33,762 bases of DNA from Acidobacteriota bacterium (GTDB taxonomy: Bacteria > Acidobacteriota > Terriglobia > Bryobacterales > Bryobacteraceae), in contig VFZO01000037.1 of the NCBI GenBank assembly GCA_016871155.1, positions 1 to 33,762 on the forward strand, given 5' to 3'. Positions within the stretch are counted from its first letter, which is position 1. Every line of letters begins with the position of its first letter. Shown in pieces: positions 1-8,168 of the stretch. A program made the translations under genes and the position numbers. Under the pieces are notes generated by a model. The model saw only the letters and a list, made by a program, of their open reading frames with translations. It ran no database searches and was not told where the DNA came from.

Positions 1-4
1 TGAG

Positions 5-91
5 GTGGTGCTAAACCACGGGGCCGCGCCAGCGACCCCAACCAGCCGCTTTGAGCGGCTCACGAACGAAGGCCCCCGGCTCTGCCGGGGG
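5..91 (-). terminator. Three short hairpins downstream of the ExeA-like gene
   Basis: Three separate inverted repeats sit in the 95 bases after the stop codon of the ExeA-like gene. They are CCCCCGGC/GCCGGGGG (73-91, loop TCT), AGCCGCT/AGCGGCT (44-60, loop TTG) and GTGGT/ACCAC (5-19). The nearest begins 4 bases after the stop. None is followed by a clear U-run, so an intrinsic terminator is only probable; the first hairpin may act mainly as a 3' stabiliser. Confidence 0.45.
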
Positions 92-95
92 ATCG

Positions 96-986
96 TTACT
101 CGCGCCTGTCGGTCAGCGCTGAAGTTTCGAGCGAATCCTCATAGTCGCGCCGGGGCGTCCGCAGCCGCCGGCCGGGCCACTCCAGGCGCATGTCGGTCGA
201 AACTTCCTCGACAATCTCAGGTGTGATCTGCTTTTTCTCGGCAGCGAAGGCCGTCAGCATGCAGTTGTCGCATACCGCGTTGATCAGCCGGGGAATTCCC
301 TGAGTTCGGCGATGGATCTCGGCCAGGACGGGCTCCGAAAATACGGTTTGATCCGGCATCCCGGCCCGGGCCAATCGGGTTTCGACGTACTCGACCGTCT
401 CGGCTTCCGAAAACGGCTTGAGGTTATAGCGCAGGACGATCCGCTGTTTCAACTGGCGGAGATTTGGCGCATCCAGCTTCCTGTCCAGCTCCGGCTGGCC
501 GGCCAGTACAATCTGGAGCAGCTTCCCGCGCCGGTTTTCCAGGTTGCCGAGCAACCGGATTTCCTCGAGGACCTCCCAGTCCAGGTTGTGCGCTTCGTCG
601 ACGATCAACACGGCCGTGCGTCCTTCGTTCGCCTGCTGGATCAGCATCGAGTTCAGCGCGAACAGCACCTCGGTCTTCGAACCGCGCTCGCAGCGCAGGT
701 CCAGATCGTAGGCGATCATATCGAAGAACTGCTGTGGCGTGATCCGGCTATTGAACAGGAAGGCGAACTCCACGTATTGCGATTCCAGGTACTCCCGAAG
801 GCACTCCAGCATCGTCGTCTTGCCCGTGCCGACCTCGCCGGTCAACACGATGAATCCTTTACGGCTCTGCACACCGTAGATCAAATTCGCCAACGCCTCT
901 TCGTGCTGCGAGCTGCGGTAGAGATAAGCTGGGTCGGGACTTAAATTGAACGGGTTCTCATTGATGCCAAAAAAAGCGTTATACAT
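96..986 (-). CDS. ExeA-like AAA+ ATPase (secretion/polysaccharide-locus type)
   Basis: A 296-residue cytoplasmic AAA+ ATPase of the ExeA/GspA family. The start 'MYNAFFGINENPFNLSPDP' is typical of the family, so I begin at 986 rather than at the longer upstream frame start. Walker A is GEVGTGKT (about residues 50-57) and Walker B is LIVDEAH (about 126-132), followed by an AAA+ lid region with 'RRTQGIPRLINAVCDN'. Family members drive assembly of type II secretion components. A related subfamily sits in exopolysaccharide/PEP-CTERM export loci. The peptidoglycan-binding C-terminal domain of full ExeA is absent, which fits the shorter exopolysaccharide-locus type. It follows the Clp-like gene on the same strand after a 154-base gap that contains a strong hairpin, so it may have its own promoter. 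With wecB two genes upstream, a role in surface polysaccharide or pilus/secretion assembly is a reasonable inference; the exact system cannot be told from the window. Confidence 0.85.
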   Translation of the reverse strand: MYNAFFGINENPFNLSPDPAYLYRSSQHEEALANLIYGVQSRKGFIVLTGEVGTGKTTMLECLREYLESQYVEFAFLFNSRITPQQFFDMIAYDLDLRCERGSKTEVLFALNSMLIQQANEGRTAVLIVDEAHNLDWEVLEEIRLLGNLENRRGKLLQIVLAGQPELDRKLDAPNLRQLKQRIVLRYNLKPFSEAETVEYVETRLARAGMPDQTVFSEPVLAEIHRRTQGIPRLINAVCDNCMLTAFAAEKKQITPEIVEEVSTDMRLEWPGRRLRTPRRDYEDSLETSALTDRRE

Positions 987-1104
987 GTTGGACCTGGACG
1001 CACGGAAACCGGCCGATGCCCAGTACCATGGTAACACGGGCATCGATCTTATCCATCCATCGGCCAATTGCCCTACTTTCTTGAGGTATCCCGGGATAAT
1101 CCGG

Positions 1105-1128
1105 TAGGGCCGCCAGGCGGCGGCCCTA
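1105..1128 (-). terminator. Strong GC hairpin after the Clp-like gene
   Basis: A perfect 10-base-pair stem (TAGGGCCGCC / GGCGGCCCTA) with a four-base loop lies 12 bases past the stop codon of the Clp-like gene. There is no good U-run after it on the minus strand, so it could be a terminator or an RNA-end stabiliser. It separates the Clp-like gene from the ExeA-like gene. Confidence 0.5.
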
Positions 1129-1140
1129 TTCGGTCGATAC

Positions 1141-2190
1141 CTACGCCGCTTCGCGGAGCGGCGTAATTTGGAGCCGCCGGCCGCTGGAGTGCAGGTCGCA
1201 CCGGACGATGCCTCCAGGCGGGATCCGGTTGTCCGCCACGAGCGCGGCCAGTGGCTGCAGCAGGTGCCGGTGCACCGTCCGCTTCAGTTCCCGCGCTCCG
1301 TACTCGTTGCTGGTTCCCGATTCGAGCAGGAACTTTCGCGCCCGCCGCGGCAGTTCCATGTAGAACGCCCTGTCGCCCAGCCGCCGTTCGATATGCGCAG
1401 CGGTCTCGTCCAGGATCAAATCCAGAATCTGCTCGAGGGCGGCTCCGCTCAGCGGACGATACGTCAGCATCAGGTCGATCCGGTTGACGAATTCGGGAGA
1501 GAACTTCCGTTTCACCGCCCCGATCGCGATCTGATCCAGCTTCCGGTAGCCGGGCTCCTGCCCGGGTTGCTGCTCTGCGGCGGCCTCGAACCCAAAGCCC
1601 GGACGGACCTCCCGCGCCATCTCTTTCGCCCCCAGATTACTCGTAAGAAATATCAGGCTCCTATCAAAGCAAACGCTCGTGTTATCCCCTAATTTCAAAG
1701 TTCCCTTGTCGAGGATCCCAAGCAACAGGCGCGTCAGCGACGGTGCCGCCTTTTCGACCTCGTCGAACAGCACAATCGCCAGGTTGGCGCGGTCGCTCAT
1801 TACCTGGTTCAACTTCATTTGGGTCAACAGGGGCTGGGTTTCGCGATGGCCCAGGTAACCCGGTGGCGCGCCGATGAGCTTGGCCACCTCGTGGTCTAAC
1901 TGGAACTCCCCGCAATCCACCCGAAGAACGTTCCGCGCCGAACCGTGGATGACCTCCGCCAACGCCTCGACGGTCCGGGTCTTTCCGGTTCCGGTCGGCC
2001 CCAACAGAAGGAACACGCCGGCGGGCCGGCCTTCCGGCGCCAGTCCGGCCTGGTACATCTGCACATACGGTACCAGTGCGTCGAGCGAATCTGGCTGGCC
2101 GATAATCCGTTCCGACAATTGGGCCGACAAGCGCGCGCCAGAATGGCCGGTAAAGGGTAAGACCTTTCGGCGGTCACGAGAATTAGGCAT
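1141..2190 (-). CDS. Stand-alone ClpB-D2-type AAA+ ATPase
   Basis: A 349-residue protein equal to a single Clp/Hsp100 second AAA+ module plus the small D2 C-terminal domain. Walker A is GPTGTGKT (about residues 64-71), the pore loop is 'GAPPGYLGH', Walker B is 'AIVLFDEVEKA', sensor 1 is 'LIFLTSNLG', the arginine finger is in 'PEFVNRIDL' and sensor 2 is in 'GARELKR'. Full ClpB/ClpA also carry an N-domain and a first AAA+ ring; both are missing, and there is no zinc-binding domain as in ClpX. I see no clear IGF/IGL-type ClpP-docking loop, so a protease partner is not supported. The start at 2190 is chosen for an AAGGAG ribosome-binding site 7 bases upstream; the longer reading frame to 2262 has none. 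The likely role is an unfoldase, remodeller or helper ATPase; the substrate is unknown. Confidence 0.8.
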   Translation of the reverse strand: MPNSRDRRKVLPFTGHSGARLSAQLSERIIGQPDSLDALVPYVQMYQAGLAPEGRPAGVFLLLGPTGTGKTRTVEALAEVIHGSARNVLRVDCGEFQLDHEVAKLIGAPPGYLGHRETQPLLTQMKLNQVMSDRANLAIVLFDEVEKAAPSLTRLLLGILDKGTLKLGDNTSVCFDRSLIFLTSNLGAKEMAREVRPGFGFEAAAEQQPGQEPGYRKLDQIAIGAVKRKFSPEFVNRIDLMLTYRPLSGAALEQILDLILDETAAHIERRLGDRAFYMELPRRARKFLLESGTSNEYGARELKRTVHRHLLQPLAALVADNRIPPGGIVRCDLHSSGRRLQITPLREAA

Positions 2191-2259
2191 AAATGCTCCT
2201 TCGAAAACCATTATAGAAGGCGCGCAACATGTAAACGGTTGCAAAGTGCGGAAAACGCT

Positions 2260-2278
2260 CACTTTTCGAAAAAAAGTG
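2260..2278 (-). terminator. AT-rich hairpin after wecB
   Basis: CACTTTT and AAAAGTG form a 7-base-pair stem within the 103-base gap after the wecB stop. On the minus strand it carries a T-rich stretch, partly inside the stem. It could end wecB transcripts or be a weak attenuator before the Clp-like gene. Confidence 0.3.
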
Positions 2279-2293
2279 AAAAGTTTATTTCCT

Positions 2294-3409
2294 TTATAAT
2301 GAACGGATTATGGTCGAAATCTGATCGCAGGCGTGGCCATCGCCGTAAGGGTTGTGAACGAGTTTCATGCGATCATATATTTCTTGGTTTTCAAGCAATA
2401 ATTCCGTCTCTTTAACGATCACATTTTCGTCCGTGCCCACCAATTTTACGGTGCCGGCCTGGACCGCCTCCGGCCGCTCTGTCTTCTCGCGCAGCACCAA
2501 AATCGGCTTTCCGAGCGATGGGCCTTCCTCCTGGACGCCGCCCGAATCCGTAATTAAAATGTGCGCCCGGCGCATCAGGTCCACGAATGGAAGGTAGTCA
2601 AGCGGCTCGATGAGATGGATGTTCGGTTGACCGGCGAGCAGGCGATTGACCGGCGCCTGTACATTTGGATTCGGATGAACGGGATAAACGATCTCGACGT
2701 CCTTCCGCGCGGCCAAACGCCGGATTGCGGCGCATATGCGCTCAAATCCATCGCCGAAACTCTCGCGGCGGTGCGCGGTGACGAGGATCAGACGTTTGCC
2801 GGGGTCGAGGAATGAGAAGTCCTGCCCCGAAGACAGGTGACCGGCGGCCAGTTGGTCCCGCACATGCAGCACGGCGTCGATACCGGTATTCCCAGTGACG
2901 TAGATCGCCTCGTCCGGGACGCCTTCTCTCCTGAGGTTGTCCGCTGCCCAATCCGTAGCAGCGTAATGGTCGCGCGCCAGCCGGCCCGTCAGCACGCGAT
3001 TCACCTCCTCCGGAAACGGCTGCGCGAGGTCCCAGGTTCTTAGGCCGGCCTCGATATGGCCGACCGGCACGCGGGCGTAGAACGCCGCCAGGGCGCCGGC
3101 GAACGTGGTTGTCGTGTCGCCTTGGACCAAGGCCAGGTCCGGTTTCAAATCCTGGAAGACGGGCTCTAATGCCGCGAGCATTCGCGCCGTGCTTTGGGAC
3201 AGCGTTTGGCCAGGTTGCATCAGGTTCAGGTCCACGTCCGGCACGACCTCGAAGGTTTGCAGCACGCGGTCGAGCATCCCGCGGTGTTGCGCAGTCACGC
3301 AAACCCTGACGTCGAATACTTCCGGCTCGGCGCGCAGGCGCCGGACTAGCGGACAGAGTTTGATGGCTTCGGGGCGGGTCCCGAACAACAGCAAAGTGCG
3401 AATCGGCAA
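2294..3409 (-). CDS. wecB: UDP-N-acetylglucosamine 2-epimerase, non-hydrolysing
   Basis: A 371-residue cytosolic enzyme interconverting UDP-GlcNAc and UDP-ManNAc, which feeds ManNAc or ManNAcA into surface polysaccharides. Length and motifs match the bacterial non-hydrolysing family: 'LLLFGTRPEAIKLCPL' at the N-terminus, 'VQGDTTTTFAGALAAFY', 'GHIEAGLRTWD' and 'PFPEEVNRVLTGRLARDHYA' through the first Rossmann domain, then 'VTGNTGIDAV', 'LVTAHRRESFG', 'YPVHPNPNV', 'ILITDSGGVQEEGPSLGKP' and 'LREKTERPEAV'. The catalytic region and UDP-binding residues all look intact. It starts 22 bases after the stop of infA and is probably cotranscribed with it. No other nucleotide-sugar gene lies in the window, so the polymer it serves is not known. 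Confidence 0.95.
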   Translation of the reverse strand: MPIRTLLLFGTRPEAIKLCPLVRRLRAEPEVFDVRVCVTAQHRGMLDRVLQTFEVVPDVDLNLMQPGQTLSQSTARMLAALEPVFQDLKPDLALVQGDTTTTFAGALAAFYARVPVGHIEAGLRTWDLAQPFPEEVNRVLTGRLARDHYAATDWAADNLRREGVPDEAIYVTGNTGIDAVLHVRDQLAAGHLSSGQDFSFLDPGKRLILVTAHRRESFGDGFERICAAIRRLAARKDVEIVYPVHPNPNVQAPVNRLLAGQPNIHLIEPLDYLPFVDLMRRAHILITDSGGVQEEGPSLGKPILVLREKTERPEAVQAGTVKLVGTDENVIVKETELLLENQEIYDRMKLVHNPYGDGHACDQISTIIRSL

Positions 3410-3431
3410 GTGAGGCTCTCGAAACGGGCGG

Positions 3432-3650
3432 CTATTTGTGGCGGTATGTGATACGGCCTTTGGTCAAGTCGTAAGGGGACATCTCCAGTGTTACCCGGTC
3501 CCCGGCGAGAACACGAATCCGGTTCCGGCGAAGTTTGCCGGCCAGGTGCGCAAGCACCAACCGTTCCTGGTCCAATTGGACACTAAACAATCCGCTCGGG
3601 AACTTCTCAACCACCGTCCCTGTAACTTCAATGCAATCTTCTTTGCTCAT
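3432..3650 (-). CDS. infA: Translation initiation factor IF-1
   Basis: A 72-residue S1/OB-fold protein that binds the 30S A-site during initiation. The start '[15 protein letters not shown]' and the end '[19 protein letters not shown]' match the IF-1 family over its full usual length (71-73 residues). The start at 3650 is fixed by a GGAGG ribosome-binding site 5 bases upstream; a longer in-frame extension to 3698 has no family counterpart. The gene is not beside rpmJ, rpsM or secY, its usual neighbours, but ahead of wecB. It may therefore be a second or relocated copy; this cannot be settled from the window. Confidence 0.95.
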   Translation of the reverse strand: MSKEDCIEVTGTVVEKFPSGLFSVQLDQERLVLAHLAGKLRRNRIRVLAGDRVTLEMSPYDLTKGRITYRHK

Positions 3651-3700
3651 TGGCCTCCAGCTGAAATTTCGAATGGGCGGGTATGCGAACACCCCCAATC

Positions 3701-3736
3701 AGTATATCCACTGTGTTCCGCGTGGCGTCGACGAAA
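3701..3736 (-). promoter_or_regulatory. infA: Possible promoter of infA-wecB
   Basis: In the 136-base divergent gap between infA and the diguanylate cyclase gene, a TATACT -10-like box on the minus strand (3701-3706) would give a leader of about 45 bases before infA. A -35 element is only weakly matched, around 3725-3731. Call by eye only. Confidence 0.25.
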
Positions 3737-3786
3737 AAATTCATCGCCATCCGGCCCTGTCCGATATGACAGCAAGGAACCGAGAA

Positions 3787-4851
3787 ATGATTTCTGTCAA
3801 GGACGCCGTTTCAGAATTGGATCGAATGGCGGATGACGCCAAGGAGAAGGACCGACTGTATCGGAAGTCCTTAGCCGGCTGGTCGGAATCGTTGCGTGCG
3901 GTCGAGCGTCACGTGTTCCCGTTGTTTCCAGTCGCGTCGAAGGTCGCGAACGAGGATTGGCGGCAGGTGCAAACGATGCTTCGGGGCGGTAGCGTTACTG
4001 AGATTTTGGACTCCTGCCCGCGGCTCTCCGAGCGAGTGCTCTCCAACTACGCGATGGTCGCCCGGGCGGCGCAGCGCGCCGAGTTGGACTCCGTCAAACA
4101 GATACTCCAGGTTATGGCGGAAGCCGCGCAAGGGGTTCGCGCCCGCGGCGATCTGTACGGCGGGGAGTTCGAAAAGCTCAGCGAATCGCTCGGCGAGTTA
4201 GCGCACCTCCAGGATCCGGACGAGTTACGCGCCGGGCTTGCGCGTGAGGCGATGTCGCTTCGCGAAACGGTCGGAAACATGATTCGCGAAAGCCGGGAAG
4301 CGCTGGCTGAAATGGAACAGGACCTGACCGCCTTTCATAGGCGGCTGGCGGAGGCCGAGGCGGCGGCGTCGACGGACGCGTTGACCGGACTCGCGAACCG
4401 CCGGGCCCTTGAACTGGCCCTGGAAGACCGGATCCGGCGCCGAGCCCAGTTTTCGGTGCTGCTGTTCGACATGGACGGCTTCAAGGGCATTAACGACAGA
4501 TTCGGTCACGATTGCGGCGACCAGGTCCTTCGGCTCTTCGCGCAGATTCTGAACGACCAGGTCCGGCCAGGCGACGTCGTTGCCCGCTGGGGCGGCGACG
4601 AGTTCTTTGTCATCCTCGACTGCGGTCTCGAGGACGCGCTGCGCCGTTCCCAACAGATCGCGAAGAGGTTGAGCACAAGGTACGACATCGTTGTCAATGG
4701 CAGGACGATGGCGCTGCCCATCTGCGCCTCGGCCGGTGTGGTAGAACATGTGCCGGGCGAGTCGCCCGCCGATGTGTTCCGCCGTGCCGATCAGGCGATG
4801 TACGCCGCCAAACCGAAGGACTCGCGGAATAATGTTCCGCCGCCCGTCTAG
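3787..4851 (+). CDS. Cytosolic diguanylate cyclase (GGDEF)
   Basis: A 354-residue protein making cyclic di-GMP from two GTP. The C-terminal half is a GGDEF domain: 'STDALTGLANRRALE' at the domain start, 'LLFDMDGFKGINDRFGHDCGD' with the metal-binding Asp, and an intact GGDEF at residues 269-273. An RPGD inhibitory-site motif (RxxD) sits at 260-263, exactly five residues before GGDEF, so product feedback is expected. Residues 1 to about 190 are mostly helical and charged, with no membrane segment and no recognised sensor domain; the stretch just before the GGDEF domain looks like a coiled-coil linker. I start at 3787 because AAGGAA lies 7 bases upstream; an in-frame ATG at 3766 is the alternative. 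It is divergent from infA and stands alone. Confidence 0.9.
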   Translation: MISVKDAVSELDRMADDAKEKDRLYRKSLAGWSESLRAVERHVFPLFPVASKVANEDWRQVQTMLRGGSVTEILDSCPRLSERVLSNYAMVARAAQRAELDSVKQILQVMAEAAQGVRARGDLYGGEFEKLSESLGELAHLQDPDELRAGLAREAMSLRETVGNMIRESREALAEMEQDLTAFHRRLAEAEAAASTDALTGLANRRALELALEDRIRRRAQFSVLLFDMDGFKGINDRFGHDCGDQVLRLFAQILNDQVRPGDVVARWGGDEFFVILDCGLEDALRRSQQIAKRLSTRYDIVVNGRTMALPICASAGVVEHVPGESPADVFRRADQAMYAAKPKDSRNNVPPPV

Positions 4852-4902
4852 ACTCACCGCCGTTCGCGGTGCGGCCATTGTGGTATTCTCACCGAAACCG
4901 CA

Positions 4903-6192
4903 ATGAGCAGCGCTACGCAAGAACAAAAGGGATTCTACGGCTGGTGGATTTCCGCCGCCGCCTTCTTCACGTTCGGACTCGCCGTGGGCATTCCCTACTA
5001 CGGCATGGGTTTCTACTACGACTATTACCAGAAGGCGTTTGGCTGGACCCGGCCGGAGATGACGCTGGGTTTTCCGCTGGCGGTGGTGCTGACGCTTTGG
5101 GTGGGCCCAACAGTCATGCACCGGTTCAGTCCGCGCAAGCTGATGATGATCGGTGTTGCGTTGACCGCTCTTTCCTTCATCGGTTTCAGCAAAATGACGG
5201 GCGACCTGACGTTCTACTACGGGATGTGGACGCTCTATACCGTCGGCTACATTCTCTCCGGACCCATTCCGCACCAGATCATCATTTCGCAGTGGTTTAA
5301 GAAAAATCGCGGCAAGGCGATGGCGGCTACCTACCTGGGCGTCGGCGTCTTTGGCGGTCTCGTCGTGAAGTTTTTCGCCACGCCGATCACACAGGCCACG
5401 AACTTTCAGAACGCGCTGTTTTGGACCGGCATCGCCGTCCTGCTTGTCATTCCCATTGCGTTCCTGGTGATCAAGGATAAGCCTTTCGACGTTGGGCAGA
5501 CGCCTGACGGTCTGCCCCTTACGGCGGGGGAGGTTCCGCAACCGCCGCGGGCGATGTCCGAGTTGCTGCGTCAGCCCGCTTTCTGGCTCTTGATGGTCGG
5601 AAGCTTGTGCTCGATCGGCTCGATCGGTTCCATCAATTTCCACATGAAGCTGGTGTTCAAAGAGCAGGGTTTCACCGACCAAAAAACGCTGGATGCCATT
5701 TTCGGCAACGCCAACCTCTGCATTCTGTTCAGCTCCATAGGCGGCCGGATCGTAATGGGCTACCTGGCGGACAAGTTCAACAAAAAGTACGTCATGCTCG
5801 TGACCTACGCGTTAGTCGCGGCTACGATTCCGCTGCTGTTCCTGGTGACCCCGGCGAATCCGGAGTACGTCTATCTTTTCGCGATCCTTTTCGGTTTCGG
5901 CATGGGTGCGGACTACATGTTGATCCCGCTGATGGCAGCGGAGCAGTTTGGCGTGAATACGCTCGCCCGCGCGATGGCGATCATCCTTCCCGCCGATACG
6001 ATCGGCCAAACCTGGTTCCCCTATCTGGTCTCCCACATCCGCGAGAGCTCGTCCAGCTACGGAGTTGCGCTTAACATAGTATTTGCGATGGCCGCCTTGG
6101 GCGCCGCGGCAATTCTACTGTTGCCTCTGCACGGGAAAAGGGATGAAACACTTCACGTACAAGAGCCTGGAACAGCTCCAGCAGGACGCTGA
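4903..6192 (+). CDS. MFS transporter, oxalate/formate-antiporter-like
   Basis: A 429-residue major facilitator superfamily carrier with about 12 hydrophobic segments. The opening 'FYGWWISAAAFFTFGLAVG', the long first periplasmic stretch ending in 'FGWTRPEMTLGFPLAV', the 'SQWFKKNRGKAMAATYLG' loop and 'GRIVMGYLADKFNKKYVM' in the second half resemble the oxalate:formate antiporter/monocarboxylate branch. The substrate is probably a small organic acid anion, by family resemblance only. There is no clear ribosome-binding site before the ATG. The last 50 bases overlap the start of the flavin oxidoreductase gene, which argues for one transcription unit and possibly for uptake of that enzyme's substrate. 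Confidence 0.85.
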   Translation: MSSATQEQKGFYGWWISAAAFFTFGLAVGIPYYGMGFYYDYYQKAFGWTRPEMTLGFPLAVVLTLWVGPTVMHRFSPRKLMMIGVALTALSFIGFSKMTGDLTFYYGMWTLYTVGYILSGPIPHQIIISQWFKKNRGKAMAATYLGVGVFGGLVVKFFATPITQATNFQNALFWTGIAVLLVIPIAFLVIKDKPFDVGQTPDGLPLTAGEVPQPPRAMSELLRQPAFWLLMVGSLCSIGSIGSINFHMKLVFKEQGFTDQKTLDAIFGNANLCILFSSIGGRIVMGYLADKFNKKYVMLVTYALVAATIPLLFLVTPANPEYVYLFAILFGFGMGADYMLIPLMAAEQFGVNTLARAMAIILPADTIGQTWFPYLVSHIRESSSSYGVALNIVFAMAALGAAAILLLPLHGKRDETLHVQEPGTAPAGR

Positions 6193-7573
6193 CCGGCTTA
6201 CGGAATACGTCCGCTTCGAGGCGGACGTCGATCGAGTCAAAGCCGCCTTGGGCCGGACAGTCCCGATCGGAAAGTTTGTCACGCTGGGGAACTCCATGGC
6301 GATCCACCCTATGGAGGGGTGCGACTCGGACTTGGACGGGAATCCGGACGAACTCACCATTCGCCGGTACGAACGGTTCGCCGCCGGCGGCGCCAAGCTG
6401 ATCTGGTTCGAAGCCACCGCCGTCCAGAAGGACGGCCGCGCCAACGCGCGCCAGTTATGGCTCCACGACGGCAATGTGGACCGGTACGCCCGGCTGCACG
6501 AGAAGCTGTTGGGCATCCATCGCGACAAGTTCGGGACCACCGATGACCTGCTGATGCCCATGCAGCTTACCCATTCGGGCCGCTATTCGTATCCGAACCG
6601 GATCATCGCGTACCACAATCCCTTGATCGACGACAAGACCGCCACCGCCCCCGATCAGCCCGTAATTAGCGATGGCGAGTTGGAACGGCTGGAGGATCAA
6701 TTTCTCGCCGCCGCCCGGCTGGCCCATCGGGCCGGGTTTCGTGCCATCGATCTGAAGGTCACGCACGGGTACCTGCTGAGCGAGTTGATGGGCGCGAAGT
6801 TGCGGGAGGGCCGCTACGGCGGTTCCCTCGAGAACCGGACGCGTTTCATCCGCAACGTCATCGGCAAGGTGAAAGCCGAGTTCGGCGACAGGATGTTGAT
6901 CGCCATGCGGCTCGGCTGTTTCGATTCGGTGCCCTACCGGAAAAGGTCCGAAGGCGCCGAGGGTGAGCCGCTGCCCTACACGACGCCCTATCCGCACGGT
7001 TGGGGCGTGGATCCCAACGATCCGCTGCAGGAAGATCTGACGGAAGTGAAGCAGGCCATTGGCTGGTTTCGGGACTGGGGCGTTCAGCTCTTGAACGTCT
7101 CGATCGGTTGCCCCTACTACAACCCGCATGTCGGCAGGCCTTTCGAAAAACCGGATGAAGGCAACTACGAGCAGCCCGAGCACCCGCTCGCGGGCGTCGA
7201 CCGCCATTTCCGGATCTCCGGCGAACTGCAGAAGGCGTTTCCCGGTTTGCCCATGGTTGGCACCGGCTATAGCTGGCTGCAGATCTACGCATTGAACGCC
7301 GCCGCCCGCAACATCGAGTCCGGCCGGATTCGTATCTTTGGGATCGGGCGCAATGCACTCAGCTACCCGGACTTCGCTGTCGATGCGCTTGAGAAGGGTG
7401 CGCTCGACGAAGTTCGCGTCTGCAAGACGCTCACCTATTGCACGTTTCTGATGCGCCAGAAAAACCACCCGCTTGGCCAATTTCCGTCCGGTTGCCCGCC
7501 GTTCGACAAGCTGGTCTACGGACCGATTATGAAACAGGCTCGGGAAGCGTTTCGCCAGCAACATCCGAAATGA
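6143..7573 (+). CDS. Old Yellow Enzyme-family NADH:flavin oxidoreductase
   Basis: A 476-residue FMN-binding TIM-barrel oxidoreductase. Family hallmarks are 'MPMQLTHSGRYSYPN', 'AGFRAIDLKVTHGYLLSEL' and 'REGRYGGSLENRTRF' (the YGGSLENR signature). The protein is about 100 residues longer than simple OYEs because of an insertion around 'YTTPYPHGWGVDPNDPLQ' and a C-terminal tail holding several Cys. It lacks the second, NADPH-binding half of 2,4-dienoyl-CoA reductase and the normal CxxCxxxC iron-sulphur motif, although the tail (CKTLTYC ... GCPPFD) sits where that cluster would be. The start at 6143 follows a GGGAAAAGGG stretch and lies 50 bases inside the MFS gene. Expected chemistry is reduction of an activated C=C bond or a related dehydrogenation; the substrate is unknown. 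Confidence 0.88.
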   Translation: MKHFTYKSLEQLQQDADRLTEYVRFEADVDRVKAALGRTVPIGKFVTLGNSMAIHPMEGCDSDLDGNPDELTIRRYERFAAGGAKLIWFEATAVQKDGRANARQLWLHDGNVDRYARLHEKLLGIHRDKFGTTDDLLMPMQLTHSGRYSYPNRIIAYHNPLIDDKTATAPDQPVISDGELERLEDQFLAAARLAHRAGFRAIDLKVTHGYLLSELMGAKLREGRYGGSLENRTRFIRNVIGKVKAEFGDRMLIAMRLGCFDSVPYRKRSEGAEGEPLPYTTPYPHGWGVDPNDPLQEDLTEVKQAIGWFRDWGVQLLNVSIGCPYYNPHVGRPFEKPDEGNYEQPEHPLAGVDRHFRISGELQKAFPGLPMVGTGYSWLQIYALNAAARNIESGRIRIFGIGRNALSYPDFAVDALEKGALDEVRVCKTLTYCTFLMRQKNHPLGQFPSGCPPFDKLVYGPIMKQAREAFRQQHPK

Positions 7574-8168
7574 GCCGCCGCGATGCGCTGCGCCCCCTTT
7601 CGGCCGTTCCGGCCCACCCGGAAGGTGACCACGGAGGACTTCGATTGGAGGCTACCAGGTGATTTCTCACAGGCCCTTTGACAACTCCATCGAAATCTCG
7701 CAACAGCCTTGCGCGATTAATCGGAGATATGCAAAAATTCGAAAGTGTTAACGCGACGCGCTGTCCGACGTGTGCTCCTCGCCGTTACCTCGTTGTGTCT
7801 CGGATCCGCCTTCGCTTCGACGTCTGAAAACGCCACTACGATTGATCGCAGCGGCCGCATACAGCAGCGAAGCCGGGTGCAGCGCCGCCCCGGTCACCGC
7901 GTCGTCGTTGGATATTCGCAGGAACCGCTTCGCCTGCGAGCGGTCGAGCGTGCGCCCTACAGAGTGTCCGATCCACGCATCGACAGCGAGACTTCGCTGC
8001 CGGCGGGTTTACAGGCGCTCGTCGAGGCCGGCTTGGCGGCGCCTATCGCGGCGCGCGCCCACGTTCTGTTTCCCATCGCGCCTCGGGTTCTTCCCCGGCC
8101 TCCGCCCGTCGTCCTCTAGTTCGAACTCCATCGATACCTGCGCACACCCTGAACCCCAAGGAGATTTC
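7574..8168. other. Gene-poor stretch before the carbonic anhydrase remnant
   Basis: About 595 bases without a convincing gene. It holds one weak candidate, listed separately (7745-8119). There is no repeat, RNA gene or clear terminator. Its last 11 bases carry the AAGGAG ribosome-binding site (8158-8163) of the next ORF. It could be eroded coding sequence, since the following ORF is itself a decayed enzyme. Confidence 0.5.
7745..8119 (+). CDS. Doubtful exported small protein
   Basis: A 124-codon frame opening with GTG. The first 25 residues read like a Sec signal peptide (RRAVRRVLLAVTSLCLGSAF followed by A), with a plausible cleavage site after 'SAFA'. The rest is Arg/Pro/Ala-rich, matches nothing I recognise and overlaps another open frame, as GC-rich noncoding DNA often does. 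No ribosome-binding site is visible at the right distance. It may be a chance ORF or a remnant. Confidence 0.2.
   Translation: MLTRRAVRRVLLAVTSLCLGSAFASTSENATTIDRSGRIQQRSRVQRRPGHRVVVGYSQEPLRLRAVERAPYRVSDPRIDSETSLPAGLQALVEAGLAAPIAARAHVLFPIAPRVLPRPPPVVL

Noticed and set aside
4225..5682. A 485-codon minus-strand open frame across the diguanylate cyclase and MFS genes
   Set aside because: It is antisense to two clear genes; its His/Arg/Gln-rich product has no family motif. Long antisense frames are expected at this GC content.
6455..7564. A 369-codon minus-strand frame over the OYE gene
   Set aside because: Antisense shadow, no motif, no ribosome-binding site.
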